Source: Dehalogenimonas sp. THU2 (GTDB lineage: Bacteria; Chloroflexota; Dehalococcoidia; Dehalococcoidales; Dehalococcoidaceae). Taken from it: 64,000 nt of DNA. Positions 50,861 through 60,216 of the stretch are shown here, one piece after another (position 1 is the first letter of the stretch; each line of letters opens with the position of its first letter). Position numbers and translations under genes: made by a program. Location of the stretch: NCBI RefSeq assembly GCF_039749495.1, contig NZ_JBDLLU010000004.1, positions 92,833 through 156,832 on the forward strand. The letters run 5' to 3'. The notes beneath the pieces were generated by a model, which was given only the letters and a program-made list of their open reading frames with translations, was not told where the DNA came from and made no database searches.

Positions 50861-53344
50861 CTAACTCCACTCCCCCGTCTGCGGCCAGACGCGGATGAGT
50901 TCTTCGTACAGCGCCCGGTGCTCCGGTTTCTTCAGCTTCGGATCATCGGCAAAGAGGCGGGTGGCTTCTTCGCGGGCCATTTCCAGAATCGGGACATCGG
51001 AGAGCTTAGCCATTTTAAGATCCGGCAGGCCGCTTTGCCGGGTGCCGAAGAATTCGCCGGGGCCGCGGAGTTTCAGGTCTTCTTCGGCTAGGATGAAACC
51101 GTCCTGGGTGCTTTCGATGACTGACAGGCGGGCATTGGCCACTTCTGACGGGTTTTCGGCTAGCAGCATGCAGTAGCTCTGTTCTTTGCCCCGCCCCACC
51201 CGGCCCCGAAACTGGTGCAACTGCGACAATCCGAAGCGGTCGGCGGACTCTATGAGCATGACCGTGGCGTTGGGTACGTCGATGCCCACTTCGATGACCG
51301 GTGTCGAAACGAGTATGTCGAGGGTGCCGGCGCTGAACGCGCCCATGACGGAGTCCTTCTCCGCGGCGGACATGCGCCCGTGCAGCAGTCCCAGGCGGTA
51401 CTGCGAGAAGGTCTCCAGCTTCAGTGACTCATATTCAGCGATGGCCGCCCTGGCCTGGACCGTCTCCGATTCCTCGACCAGCGGGCAGATGATGAAGGCC
51501 TGTTGCTTCAGTTCGACCTGTTTTCTGATGAAATTGTAAGCGCTGCCCCGCTGTTCCGGCTTGAGCCACCGGGTCTTGATGGTCTGGCGGCCGGGGGGCA
51601 GTTCGTTGATGACGGAGAGATCGAGGTCGCCATAGAGGGTCAGCGCCAGCGTCCTTGGTATCGGCGTTGCCGTCATGACCAGGATATGCGGATTGGTGCC
51701 CTTCTGCCGCAGGTTCTGCCGCTGCTCCACGCCGAAACGGTGCTGCTCGTCGATGACGGCCAGTCCCAGCTTCTTGAACTTCATTGCTTTCTGGATGAGG
51801 GCATGGGTACCGATGACCAGGTCAATCTCGCCGCCTTTCACCCGGTTGCGGGTCACCGTCTTGCCGGACTCCTTGGCGTCGCCGATGAGCAGGGCGACGG
51901 TCAGCGGGCGGTCGGGCAGGATGCCGAGGTGGCTGACCGTCTTGTCGCCCGCTTGTGTCTCAGTCGCCAGCAGTTCCAGCATGCGGGTTACGGAGCGGAA
52001 GTGCTGCTCGGCCAGTATCTCGGTCGGCGCCATGAAGGCCGCCTGGAACCCGGCGGCAATGGACATAATGATGGCGGCGGTGGCCACCACCGTTTTACCG
52101 GAACCGACTTCCCCTTGCAGCAGGCGGCTCATGGCCTCAGTACGGTTCAGGTCGGAGAGTATCTCGTTGAGCGATTTTTCCTGGGCTTTGGTAAGCTGGA
52201 AAGGCAGCGACCTAAGGAATCGATCGAGCAGCGCCTGGTCGGTGGGTATGGCCGCGCCGGGTTGGGATGATTGCCAGGCGCGCTTGCGGGCCAGCACGCC
52301 GAGCTGCAAGAAGAATAATTCGTCGAAGGCCAGGCGCACCCTCGCGGCGTCTTTCGATGCCTCGTCAGACGGGAAATGGGCTTGGGTGACGGCCTGCGGC
52401 AGGTCGATGAGACCTCGCCTTTGCCGTATCTCCTCGGGGAGATAATCGGGCAGCGATGGGGCGAAGCCGTCTACCACTTCTTTCATCAGTTTGCGCACGA
52501 CGCGCGGATAGAGTCCGGCGGTCAGCGGATAGACCGGCGCCAGCCGCCCGGTGTGCACCAGTTCCTTGTCTTCCAGTTTCTCCCACTCGGGGGATTCGAA
52601 GACCAGCGTGTTCCTGAAGACCGTCACTTTGCCGGAGATCACCAGCCGGTCGCCGGTGTGCAGTTGCCTGGCCAGGAAGTGATTATTGAACCATACGGCG
52701 CGGATGTTGCCGGTTTCATCGCCCAGCACCGTTTCGGTGGAGCGGCGGCCGCCGGGGGTGGTCAGGCGCACCTCCCAGATGTTGGCGACGATGGTCTGCT
52801 CCGGGCCGGGCGACAGATCGGCGATCCGCTTAGTGCGGGAGTAGTCCACGTGCCTGGCGGGGAAGTGGTACAGCAGGTCGCGGACGTTCTCTATGCCGAG
52901 TTTTTTAAACTTGACGGCGGTGGTATCGTTGATGCCTTTGAAGGCGGTGACCGGGAGTTCGAGGGAGCCGGGGCGAAGGGGGGCGGTTATTTTGGGTTTG
53001 GGCGTGGATCTCTTTGGCGACGATGCTGCCACAGAATACCCCGGGTCAGATACCTCGGCGACTATCGGAGTCGATGTGACATCAGGTGCTTCGAGGGCTT
53101 CGGCAGCGGCAACGAACCTGTCGAGAGCCGCGGTGCGCTCCGCCATTGGCACTGCCGCATAGTTGAAAGAGGCCGTGAATTTTTTGAATTTGGCCAGGCG
53201 GCTTTTATCAGTTATTCCCGCCGTGGCTTCGACAGCCCAATTGGACAGGAACTTATCCAGCCCGCCGATGACGGCGGTGTTCTGAAAAAGTTTCTGACGC
53301 TCAAGCGCGACGACGGCGCGTAGTTTATCTAAAGCAAGAGGCAT
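50861..53344 (-). CDS. recG: ATP-dependent DNA helicase RecG
   Basis: An 827-residue branched-DNA helicase that regresses forks. An N-terminal extension of about 130 residues precedes the wedge/OB domain (about 150-330). The motor has GEVGSGKTVVATAA (about 403), VIDEQHRFG, VMTATPIPRTLALTLYGDLD, EVGIDVPNATVM and QFRGRVGRG. The C-terminal TRG region is present (ARLSVIESTQDGFILAEEDL, then KLRGPGEFFGTRQSG). It lies downstream of the DegV and FakA genes, a conserved neighbourhood. Confidence 0.96.
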   Translation of the reverse strand: MPLALDKLRAVVALERQKLFQNTAVIGGLDKFLSNWAVEATAGITDKSRLAKFKKFTASFNYAAVPMAERTAALDRFVAAAEALEAPDVTSTPIVAEVSDPGYSVAASSPKRSTPKPKITAPLRPGSLELPVTAFKGINDTTAVKFKKLGIENVRDLLYHFPARHVDYSRTKRIADLSPGPEQTIVANIWEVRLTTPGGRRSTETVLGDETGNIRAVWFNNHFLARQLHTGDRLVISGKVTVFRNTLVFESPEWEKLEDKELVHTGRLAPVYPLTAGLYPRVVRKLMKEVVDGFAPSLPDYLPEEIRQRRGLIDLPQAVTQAHFPSDEASKDAARVRLAFDELFFLQLGVLARKRAWQSSQPGAAIPTDQALLDRFLRSLPFQLTKAQEKSLNEILSDLNRTEAMSRLLQGEVGSGKTVVATAAIIMSIAAGFQAAFMAPTEILAEQHFRSVTRMLELLATETQAGDKTVSHLGILPDRPLTVALLIGDAKESGKTVTRNRVKGGEIDLVIGTHALIQKAMKFKKLGLAVIDEQHRFGVEQRQNLRQKGTNPHILVMTATPIPRTLALTLYGDLDLSVINELPPGRQTIKTRWLKPEQRGSAYNFIRKQVELKQQAFIICPLVEESETVQARAAIAEYESLKLETFSQYRLGLLHGRMSAAEKDSVMGAFSAGTLDILVSTPVIEVGIDVPNATVMLIESADRFGLSQLHQFRGRVGRGKEQSYCMLLAENPSEVANARLSVIESTQDGFILAEEDLKLRGPGEFFGTRQSGLPDLKMAKLSDVPILEMAREEATRLFADDPKLKKPEHRALYEELIRVWPQTGEWS

Positions 53345-53424
53345 CGTTTAGATTATAACTCAAAAGGGGCGTTCTAAACACGGAATGAGGTCGCCCGCGG
53401 CGCGAATCGACGGCCGGTGCCGGT

Positions 53425-54279
53425 TCAGTGACGGATTGGGGACAGGTTTTGCCGGAAGGCCACGATGATGGCGCCGGGTCCACCGTGGGCGCCGAGAGCC
53501 GGACCGAGGCGTGAGACGTGGAGCCTGCTGGCGTCGACGAATTCACTCAGTCGCTCTCTCAGGCCTTGGGCTTCCTCCGGCACGGTATTGTAGACGATGG
53601 CGATTTCTTCGACATCCGGCGTTTTTCTTACCATCTCCACCAGGCTATCCAGCGCCCGGCTACGGGTGCGGGCGATACCCGCTGGCCAGAAGGCTCCGTC
53701 TCTCAGCGTCAGCATCGGTTTCACGTTCAGGATGCCACCGATAAGGGATTTGGCCGCCCCCAGCCGCCCGCTACGGAGGATGTATTTCAGGGTGTCGAAA
53801 GCGGCGACGATGCGCGTTGCCGCGGGAGCTTCGTTAACCGATTGAATAACTGCTTGCGTTCCGGCGCCAGCCTGGGCTAGCCGCGCCGCGGCCATCACAC
53901 TAAGCCCGAGGCCCATGGAAATGGACATAGAATCTATCACCACTATGCGGTTTTTCTCGGCGATTAGATCACGCCCGTTCATTGCCGAGTTATAGGTGCC
54001 GGAGAGCTTGCCCGAAAGATGAATGGAAACAATTTCATCATCGTTCTTGAGCAGTTCGTGATACACTTCCGCGAAGTCGCTGGGGGAGGGCTGGGAGGTG
54101 GCGGGAATAGCGCCTTCGACAAGCATGCGCCGGTAGACCTCATCCTGGGAGATATCTATCCCGTCCCGGAATACTTCCTCGCCGAAGCGCACGTACACCG
54201 GCACGACGGTAATGCCGAGCTTTTTCACCAGCTCCGGCGGAATATCGGCGGTTGAATCGGTGACGATTATAATTGACAT
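53425..54279 (-). CDS. DegV family protein (FakB-like fatty-acid-binding)
   Basis: A 284-residue protein starting IIVTDSTADIPPELVKKLG. It has TSQPSPSDFAEVYHELL and HLSGKLSGTYNSA, where the Thr/Ser contact the fatty-acid carboxylate in DegV structures. It also has VVIDSMSISMGLG and RSGRLGAAKSLIGGILNVKP. With FakA upstream it should present bound fatty acid for phosphorylation. It lies 61 bases after the second DegV gene. Confidence 0.92.
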   Translation of the reverse strand: MSIIIVTDSTADIPPELVKKLGITVVPVYVRFGEEVFRDGIDISQDEVYRRMLVEGAIPATSQPSPSDFAEVYHELLKNDDEIVSIHLSGKLSGTYNSAMNGRDLIAEKNRIVVIDSMSISMGLGLSVMAAARLAQAGAGTQAVIQSVNEAPAATRIVAAFDTLKYILRSGRLGAAKSLIGGILNVKPMLTLRDGAFWPAGIARTRSRALDSLVEMVRKTPDVEEIAIVYNTVPEEAQGLRERLSEFVDASRLHVSRLGPALGAHGGPGAIIVAFRQNLSPIRH

Positions 54280-54340
54280 AATAGCTTATCAAAATCACGA
54301 AAACCCGGACGCCGTCGCGCCAGGGTGCGAAGCTCGGAGG

Positions 54341-55183
54341 CTAAGTTTTTCCCAGCACCGATACCGATAGCACGTTAGGGCCCATGTAGGCGCCCAGCAC
54401 CGGGCTGACCGTGGTGCGGTAGATCTTGTTCGCCGGATGCAGGGCGGCCAGCCGTTCCACCAGGGCGTCGGCCAGGTCCGGGGTGGTGGCGTGCTCCACC
54501 GCCATCTCGTCGATGCTCTTGTGATCGGCGGCGAAGTTGTACAGCACGTCGATGCCCCCGGCCATGGAGCGGACCCGGGTGAGCGGCGCCACTTCACCGT
54601 TCCTGATGGTCAGCACGGGCTTGATGGAGAGCAGGGAGCCGACAAGCCCCTGCGCCCGGCCGATACGGCCGCCCTTGGCCAGGTATTTCAGGGTATCGAA
54701 GGCCATGACCGGGCGGGTGTCCGGGACGCGGCTCTCGACCTCTTTTTTGAGTTCGTCGAGCGACAGTCCCGTGGCCGCCTGTTTGGCTGCCCAGATGGCC
54801 AGCAGTCCCAGCGCCGCGGCGGTGGTCTCGGAGTTGACCACTTCCACCCGGCACTTGGGACTCTCCAGTAGTTGCACCGCCGCCAGGGCGGAGTCATAGG
54901 TCCCGGAGAGCTTTTTGGAGATGGCGATCACCAGTATCTCGGAGGTTTCCCGGCTGAGTTTTTTGTAGACGCTCAAAAAGGCGTTGGGCGAGGGCTGGGT
55001 GGTGGTGGGAAAGATGTCCTGCGTCGCCAGCCGCTTGTAGAACTCGTCGGTGGAGATATCAACTCGATCGAGAAAAGACTCACGTCCGAAAGAAACGGTA
55101 AGCGGCACCACGCTGATACCGAACTCTTTGGCCAGCGCCGGCGTGAGATCCGAGGTGGAGTCGGTGACTATGCGGACGGTCAT
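54341..55183 (-). CDS. DegV family protein (FakB-like fatty-acid-binding)
   Basis: A 280-residue paralog of the next gene, with RIVTDSTSDLTPALAKEFG, TTQPSPNAFLSVYKKLS, AISKKLSGTYDSALAA and KGGRIGRAQGLVGSLLSIKP. Two FakB-type proteins with one FakA is the usual set, where each FakB prefers a different acyl chain (saturated or unsaturated). Which is which cannot be told here. A repeat-filled spacer separates it from FakA. Confidence 0.92.
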   Translation of the reverse strand: MTVRIVTDSTSDLTPALAKEFGISVVPLTVSFGRESFLDRVDISTDEFYKRLATQDIFPTTTQPSPNAFLSVYKKLSRETSEILVIAISKKLSGTYDSALAAVQLLESPKCRVEVVNSETTAAALGLLAIWAAKQAATGLSLDELKKEVESRVPDTRPVMAFDTLKYLAKGGRIGRAQGLVGSLLSIKPVLTIRNGEVAPLTRVRSMAGGIDVLYNFAADHKSIDEMAVEHATTPDLADALVERLAALHPANKIYRTTVSPVLGAYMGPNVLSVSVLGKT

Positions 55184-55204
55184 GATGGTCTCCTTCTACA
55201 ATAA

Positions 55205-55342
55205 CCAATGACCAAGAGACAAGCACCAAACATATCCCAAAATCTAATCACCAATACCCAAACGTTTGGTCATTCGAATTTGGTTATTGGTTTCTGTTTG
55301 GTAATTGTATCTTGTATCTTGTGTCTTGTATCTTGTATCTTG
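55205..55342. repeat. Dispersed repeat with TATCTTG tandem units
   Basis: The left part has inverted CCAATAACC/GGTTATTGG words around AAACGTTT. The right part has about five seven-base units of TATCTTG (55307-55342). Related words occur at 8885-8990. Five short direct units without spacers do not make a CRISPR. Confidence 0.65.
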
Positions 55343-55349
55343 GAATCTA

Positions 55350-56981
55350 TTATTCCAGTGAAACGATGTAATCATAGTGCGGTTGACCGCCGTTGACCAC
55401 TTCTATTTGCACCGAAGGATATTTTGCGTTGAGGCTGGCCGCCAGAGCCCTGGCCGTATCCTCTGTCGTATCGGCCCCGTAATATAGGGTCATCACCTCT
55501 ACCTTGGAAAGATTTGTCTTTTCCAGGAGGTCGGCGAGTACTTTGTCCGAATCGTCATTCACCGCCGCCAGGTGGCCGTCGAGGAGGCCTATGGCCTGGT
55601 TTTTCTTGATGACCAGTTTATTGATCTTGGTGTCTCGGACGGCATGGGTGATCTCGATAGTACGGGCGCCCGCCCCGGCGTCGGTCATACGCTGGACGTT
55701 GGTCTCGAAGTCGGCCTCATAGTCGAAGGCCAACAGCGCCGCCACACCTTGTGGCAACGTTTCCGTGGCGATCACGGCTATAGTCTTGCCGGTGAGGTGC
55801 TTGACCTGCTCCGCCGCCGGGACGATATTGTTGTTGTTGGGCAGGATGATGATCTTATCCGAGGCGGCGTGTTCCACCGCCTGTAAAATATCCTTGGTGG
55901 AGGGGTTCATCGTCTGACCGCCGGGAACGGTGGTGGCGGCGCCGAGCGAACAGAAAACATCGGCGAAGCCGTCGCCGGCCACGATTGCCACGATCGCAAT
56001 GTCCATAGTGGGCTGGCGGTCTTTCTGCAGTGCCAGGAAATCCTCATGTTGCTCATCCATATTGCGGATGCTGACTTTATGCACGGTGCCCAGGCGGGTG
56101 GCGTAGTTCAGCACCCTGCCCGGGGCCACGGCGTGGATATGGACGCGGATGGTCGTGTTGTCGCCGACCACGATCAGGGACTCACCCTTGCGCTTGAGGC
56201 GGGCGCGGATCTTCTCCGGATCAAGGTCTTCGCCTTTGAGCAAGAACTCGGTGCAGTAACCGAAGGGTTCCTCATCGGTGGCTGACAGCCGGGCTGATTT
56301 GGCCGTCACCGGCACCGTGCTGGCGATAACCCGGGATTTCTTGAACTGCATCTGCTCCGTTTCTCCGCGAAGATAATGGAGCATGCCTTCTAAAATGGTG
56401 AAGAGGCCCTGTCCACCGGCATCCACCACTCCGGCATCGCGCAGGGTGGGCAGCAAACTGGGCGTCCGCGCCACCGACTCCGAGGCGGCGTTCATGGCCG
56501 CCTCAACTTGTTGAGGGATCGAGGCTTCATTATCGGCGGCCGTCCGGGCCGCGGCGGCTACATCTTTGAGAACGGTCAGAATAGTACCTTCCACAGGGTT
56601 TGAGAGCCCCTTGTAGGCCGTTTCCACCGCCTGCGTCCAGGCATCTGCCCAGTCGGCGGCTGAGACCGTCTCTTTGTCTTTGAAGATCTGGGCGACGCCG
56701 CGCCAGATCTGAGAGGATATGACGCCGGAGTTGCCGCGGGCGCCCATGAGCGCCCCTTTGGCCACCGCGGCGGCTGTGGCGCCGGCATTGTTGACGGTGA
56801 CCCGGTAGGACTCTTCCACGGCGGATCGGAGGGTCAGCAGCATGTTGGTGCCGCAGTCCCCGTCGGGCACCGGGAACACGTTCAAGGCATCGATATCGGA
56901 AGCACTTTTTTCAAGCCAGGCGGCGGTGGCGGCGAGCATGTCGCGCATCTCCTGACCGGTCATGGTTGTTTGAGCAGACAT
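55350..56981 (-). CDS. fakA: DAK2-domain fatty acid kinase FakA
   Basis: A 543-residue kinase. The N-terminal DAK2 domain (about 1-205) has LNVFPVPDGDCGTNMLLTLR (about 34-53), the ADP/Mg site, and ALMGARGNSGVISSQIWRG. The middle (about 235-310) is the Zn-binding FakA region, with PFGYCTEFLLKG and IRVHIHA. The C-terminal domain (about 330-543) has IIILPNNNNIVPAAEQV. FakA phosphorylates fatty acid held by FakB. Two FakB-like genes follow. It is divergent from rpmB, as in many bacteria. Confidence 0.93.
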   Translation of the reverse strand: MSAQTTMTGQEMRDMLAATAAWLEKSASDIDALNVFPVPDGDCGTNMLLTLRSAVEESYRVTVNNAGATAAAVAKGALMGARGNSGVISSQIWRGVAQIFKDKETVSAADWADAWTQAVETAYKGLSNPVEGTILTVLKDVAAAARTAADNEASIPQQVEAAMNAASESVARTPSLLPTLRDAGVVDAGGQGLFTILEGMLHYLRGETEQMQFKKSRVIASTVPVTAKSARLSATDEEPFGYCTEFLLKGEDLDPEKIRARLKRKGESLIVVGDNTTIRVHIHAVAPGRVLNYATRLGTVHKVSIRNMDEQHEDFLALQKDRQPTMDIAIVAIVAGDGFADVFCSLGAATTVPGGQTMNPSTKDILQAVEHAASDKIIILPNNNNIVPAAEQVKHLTGKTIAVIATETLPQGVAALLAFDYEADFETNVQRMTDAGAGARTIEITHAVRDTKINKLVIKKNQAIGLLDGHLAAVNDDSDKVLADLLEKTNLSKVEVMTLYYGADTTEDTARALAASLNAKYPSVQIEVVNGGQPHYDYIVSLE

Positions 56982-57119
56982 ATTTCACACCTCAAAAAGA
57001 GCACCGGGTGCCGGCGCTGTAGTTCACCAATTTGTCACGAAGGGGCCGTTGTGCTATATTTACCGATGGATTGTATATTATCGTCAAACGAATAGTCAAA
57101 GGAGTCCCGATCCAAGGTC

Positions 57120-57302
57120 ATGAAATGCGATTATTGCGGTAAAACCCCTCAATACGGCCATAACGTCAGCCATTCTCACCGGCTTACCAACAAACGTTCC
57201 CAGCCCAATTGTCATCCGGTTCGGGTTCTCTTGGACGGCAAGTCGACCCGGCTGTCTCTGTGCACCCGCTGCATCCGCACACTAGCCCGCACACCAGCAT
57301 AA
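57120..57302 (+). CDS. rpmB: 50S ribosomal protein L28
   Basis: A 60-residue ribosomal protein with CDYCGKTPQYGHNVSHSHRL at the start and the pair CTRC near residue 52, the zinc-binding form. RVLLDGKSTRLSLCTRCI is typical. The rpmB/fakA divergence is widely conserved. It is followed by a strong terminator. Confidence 0.94.
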   Translation: MKCDYCGKTPQYGHNVSHSHRLTNKRSQPNCHPVRVLLDGKSTRLSLCTRCIRTLARTPA

Positions 57303-57334
57303 ACCCTTTACGGATCTCGAAAACTGGTTTTAGA

Positions 57335-57366
57335 AACTACCGCCGATTTCGGCGGTAGTTTTTCTT
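57335..57366. terminator. rpmB terminator
   Basis: AAACTACCGCCG (57335-57346) and CGGCGGTAGTTT (57351-57362) form 12 pairs around ATTT, then TTCTTTTT. The A run on the other side lets it serve argH as well. Confidence 0.9.
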
Positions 57367-57389
57367 TTTATGTGGGTCTTCGTCTGTGA

Positions 57390-58757
57390 TCAGGCCAGCG
57401 ACGATTTGGCTGTCGCAAGCGCTTCCGCCACCCGCCGCCGCGCCGTGCCTCCGGGGTTGTTTTTCGAGTCGATCGACGAAGTCACGGTGATCTCGAAAAC
57501 ATCGCTGCCGAACAACGGCGAGAATTCCCGGTACTCTTCGATGGAAAGTTCCGGGAAGGTTTTGCCCTCTTTGGCGCAGTGGCTGACCAGCCGTCCGACG
57601 ACTCCGTGGGCGTTCCGGAAGCTCTCCCCTTTTTTCACCAGGTAGTCCGCCAGGTCGGTGGCCAGCAGGTAGCTTTTATCGACGCTCCTGAGCATTTTCT
57701 CCGGCCGGACCTTTATAGTCCGCATCATACCTGCGAAGACCTTTAGCGACAGCAAGAGAGTATCGACGGCGTCGAAAAGACCTTCTTTGTCTTCCTGGAG
57801 GTCGCGATTGTAGGCCAGCGGCAGCCCCTTCAGTGTCGTCAGCAGCCCCATTAAGTGGCCGTAAACCCGGCCGGTCTTGCCGCGGCCCAGTTCGGCCACG
57901 TCAGGGTTTTTCTTCTGGGGCATTATCGATGAGCCGGTAGCGTAGGCGTCGTCGATCTCGATGAAACCGAACTCAGCGCCGCTCCAGATGATGGTCTCCT
58001 CGGCTAGCCGGGACAGGTGCATCATGGCGAGCGCCGCCGCCGCCAGGTACTCGACGACGAAATCCCGGTCGGATACCGCGTCCAGGCTGTTGCGGCTGAT
58101 GGCGGCGAAGCCCAGTTCCCGGGCGACGAATTCCCGGTCGGTGTCGTAAGCCACGCCGGCCAGCGCCCCGCTGCCCAGCGGCAGAACGTCGGTGCGCTTC
58201 AGGCAGTCGCTGAGGCGTTCCCGGTCCCGCTGAAACATCTCAAAATAGGCCAGGTAATGATGGGCTAACAGTACCGGTTGGGCGGGCTGGAGGTGGGTGT
58301 AGCCGGGTAAAGCCACGTCGATATGCTTTTCAGCCAGTTCGACCAGTGCGGTCTGCAATTCTTTGAGCGACGCATCTGTCTCGGCGATGACATCCTTCAT
58401 ATACATCCGCAGGTCGGTGGCCACCTGATCGTTCCGTGACCGGGCGGTATGCAGCCGACCCCCCGCCTCTCCGATCTTCTCCTTTAACCGGGCTTCGACA
58501 GCCATGTGGATGTCTTCCATCTCCGGCTTGAAGGCGAAGTTACCGTCGGTGATCTCAAGTTCGATCTCGACAAGACCTTTGATAATGTCCAGGGCGTCTG
58601 CCGATTCGATGATACTCTGCTTCGCCAGCATTCTGGCATGAGCCACGGAACCGCGGATATCTTCACGGTAAAGCCGCGAGTCGAATGGCAATGACGTGGT
58701 ATACTTGATCACCAGTTCATCCGCGGGCTTGTCGAAACGGCTTCTCACATGACTCAT
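57390..58757 (-). CDS. argH: Argininosuccinate lyase
   Basis: A 455-residue enzyme, last step of arginine synthesis. It starts with SRFDKPADELV, and has the HTARSRNDQVATDLRMYMKD block (about 102-121), GYTHLQPAQPV with the catalytic His, and the signature GSSIMPQKKNPD (about 277-288). It follows argG on the same strand, with a dispersed repeat in the 102-base spacer. Confidence 0.95.
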   Translation of the reverse strand: MSHVRSRFDKPADELVIKYTTSLPFDSRLYREDIRGSVAHARMLAKQSIIESADALDIIKGLVEIELEITDGNFAFKPEMEDIHMAVEARLKEKIGEAGGRLHTARSRNDQVATDLRMYMKDVIAETDASLKELQTALVELAEKHIDVALPGYTHLQPAQPVLLAHHYLAYFEMFQRDRERLSDCLKRTDVLPLGSGALAGVAYDTDREFVARELGFAAISRNSLDAVSDRDFVVEYLAAAALAMMHLSRLAEETIIWSGAEFGFIEIDDAYATGSSIMPQKKNPDVAELGRGKTGRVYGHLMGLLTTLKGLPLAYNRDLQEDKEGLFDAVDTLLLSLKVFAGMMRTIKVRPEKMLRSVDKSYLLATDLADYLVKKGESFRNAHGVVGRLVSHCAKEGKTFPELSIEEYREFSPLFGSDVFEITVTSSIDSKNNPGGTARRRVAEALATAKSSLA

Positions 58758-58806
58758 CGAGTGTTTTATTCTCCCAATCGTCGAACTATCGCCTCTGTCC
58801 TATTCT

Positions 58807-58845
58807 CCTCTCCCCACGAGGGGAGAGGAATGAAAGGTGAGGGGG
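58807..58845. repeat. Dispersed hairpin repeat, copy 2
   Basis: CCTCTCCCC (58807-58815) and GGGGAGAGG (58820-58828) with the GGTGAGGGGG flank. It is the inverted relative of the 9519-9553 copy and lies between argG and argH. Confidence 0.75.
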
Positions 58846-58859
58846 CTACCAACTCTTCC

Positions 58860-60068
58860 TTACTTGTTTTCTTTTTTTAAGAATTGTGCCCTCGCCTGCG
58901 TCCTGACCGGCAGTCCCCACAGCTTGATGAACCCCACCGCCGCCGAGGCGTCGAACTGATCTCCGGTCTCGTAGGTGGCCAGGTTGTGAGCGTAAAGGGA
59001 ATACGGGGACTTGCGCCCCACCACCCGGAATCCGCCGCGTTCCAGCTTGAGCCTGACCGTGCCGGTGACGTAGGTCTGGGTGCTCTTGATGTAGGCGTCC
59101 AGGTCGGCTTTGTGGGCGGAGAACCATAAACCGTTGTAAACCAGGTCGCTGTATTCCTGGGCGATCTTTGCCTTGAACCGCGCCTGGTCCTTGGCCAGGG
59201 TCAGGGACTCCAGGGCGGCGTGGGCTTTGAGGAGCACCACGGCGGCCGGGGCCTCGTAGATCTCATGGGATTTGATACCGACCAGCCGGTTCTCCACATG
59301 GTCAATGCGGCCGATGCCGTGCGCCCCGGCGATCTCGTTCAATGTAGAAATAAGAGTGATGCCGTCCATGCGGTGGTTGTTCAAGGACACCGGCACACCC
59401 TTGCGGAAACCGATGGTGACGTAGGCCGGCTTCTCCGGCGTGTCCTTGACCTCACGTGTCCAGGCGAAAACATCAGCTGGGGGCTCCACCCATGGATCTT
59501 CCAGCACGCCGCACTCGCAGGACCGGCCCCACAGGTTCTCGTCAATGGAATAGGGGCTCTTGGCCGTTACCGGCAGGGGGATCTTGAACTTTTTGGCGTA
59601 TTCAATGGTTTCCTGCCGGGTCATACCCCATTCCCGCGCCGGGGCGATAACCTTGAGGTGCGGCGCCAGGGCGGCGGTGGCCACGTCCAGGCGCACCTGG
59701 TCGTTGCCCTTGCCGGTGCAGCCGTGGGCGATGGCGGTGGCGCCCTTTTCCAGGGCCACGTCCACCATCAGCTTGGCGATCAGCGGCCGGCCTAGCGCCG
59801 TGGCCAGCGGGTACTCGTTCTCATACAGCGCGCCGGCTGCCAGCGCCGGGAAGATATAATCGTTGACGAACTCTTTTTTGGCGTCGATGACGATAGCGTC
59901 GATGGCGCCTACCTTGAGCGCTTTATTGCGGATGACGGTGAAATCACGCTCGTTGCCCACGTCTATAGTGAGGGCGATGACGTCCATGCCGTAATGTTCC
60001 TTCAGCCACGGGATGGCCGCGGAAGTATCGATACCGCCGGAATATGCCAGGACAACTTTTTCAGTCAT
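58860..60068 (-). CDS. argG: Argininosuccinate synthase
   Basis: A 402-residue ATP-dependent enzyme joining citrulline and aspartate. The PP-loop is LAYSGGIDTSAAIPWLKE (about 7-24). AIAHGCTGKGNDQVRLDV (about 113-130), YSIDENLWGRSCECG and GRIDHVENRLVGIKSHEIYE are family blocks. An inverted repeat GTAGC...GCTAC (about 60085-60105) lies just upstream and could be a regulatory site, but it does not match an ARG box. Confidence 0.96.
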   Translation of the reverse strand: MTEKVVLAYSGGIDTSAAIPWLKEHYGMDVIALTIDVGNERDFTVIRNKALKVGAIDAIVIDAKKEFVNDYIFPALAAGALYENEYPLATALGRPLIAKLMVDVALEKGATAIAHGCTGKGNDQVRLDVATAALAPHLKVIAPAREWGMTRQETIEYAKKFKIPLPVTAKSPYSIDENLWGRSCECGVLEDPWVEPPADVFAWTREVKDTPEKPAYVTIGFRKGVPVSLNNHRMDGITLISTLNEIAGAHGIGRIDHVENRLVGIKSHEIYEAPAAVVLLKAHAALESLTLAKDQARFKAKIAQEYSDLVYNGLWFSAHKADLDAYIKSTQTYVTGTVRLKLERGGFRVVGRKSPYSLYAHNLATYETGDQFDASAAVGFIKLWGLPVRTQARAQFLKKENK

Positions 60069-60216
60069 AGGAGGCCTTTCTTATAATCGAGAAGTAGCTA
60101 TATTATGCTACAAAGAGGGGTGGGGATGCTAGGGGCGGGGCTTCGGAGGCATTCCCCGCGGTAGTCCGGGCGTCTTGCCCGTACCAGAACAGTCAGGGAT
60201 GCCTGCCCCGCCTTTG

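Noticed and set aside
55305..55342. CRISPR-like array
   Set aside because: Units are seven bases long, directly adjacent and imperfect, without spacers, and no cas genes are present.
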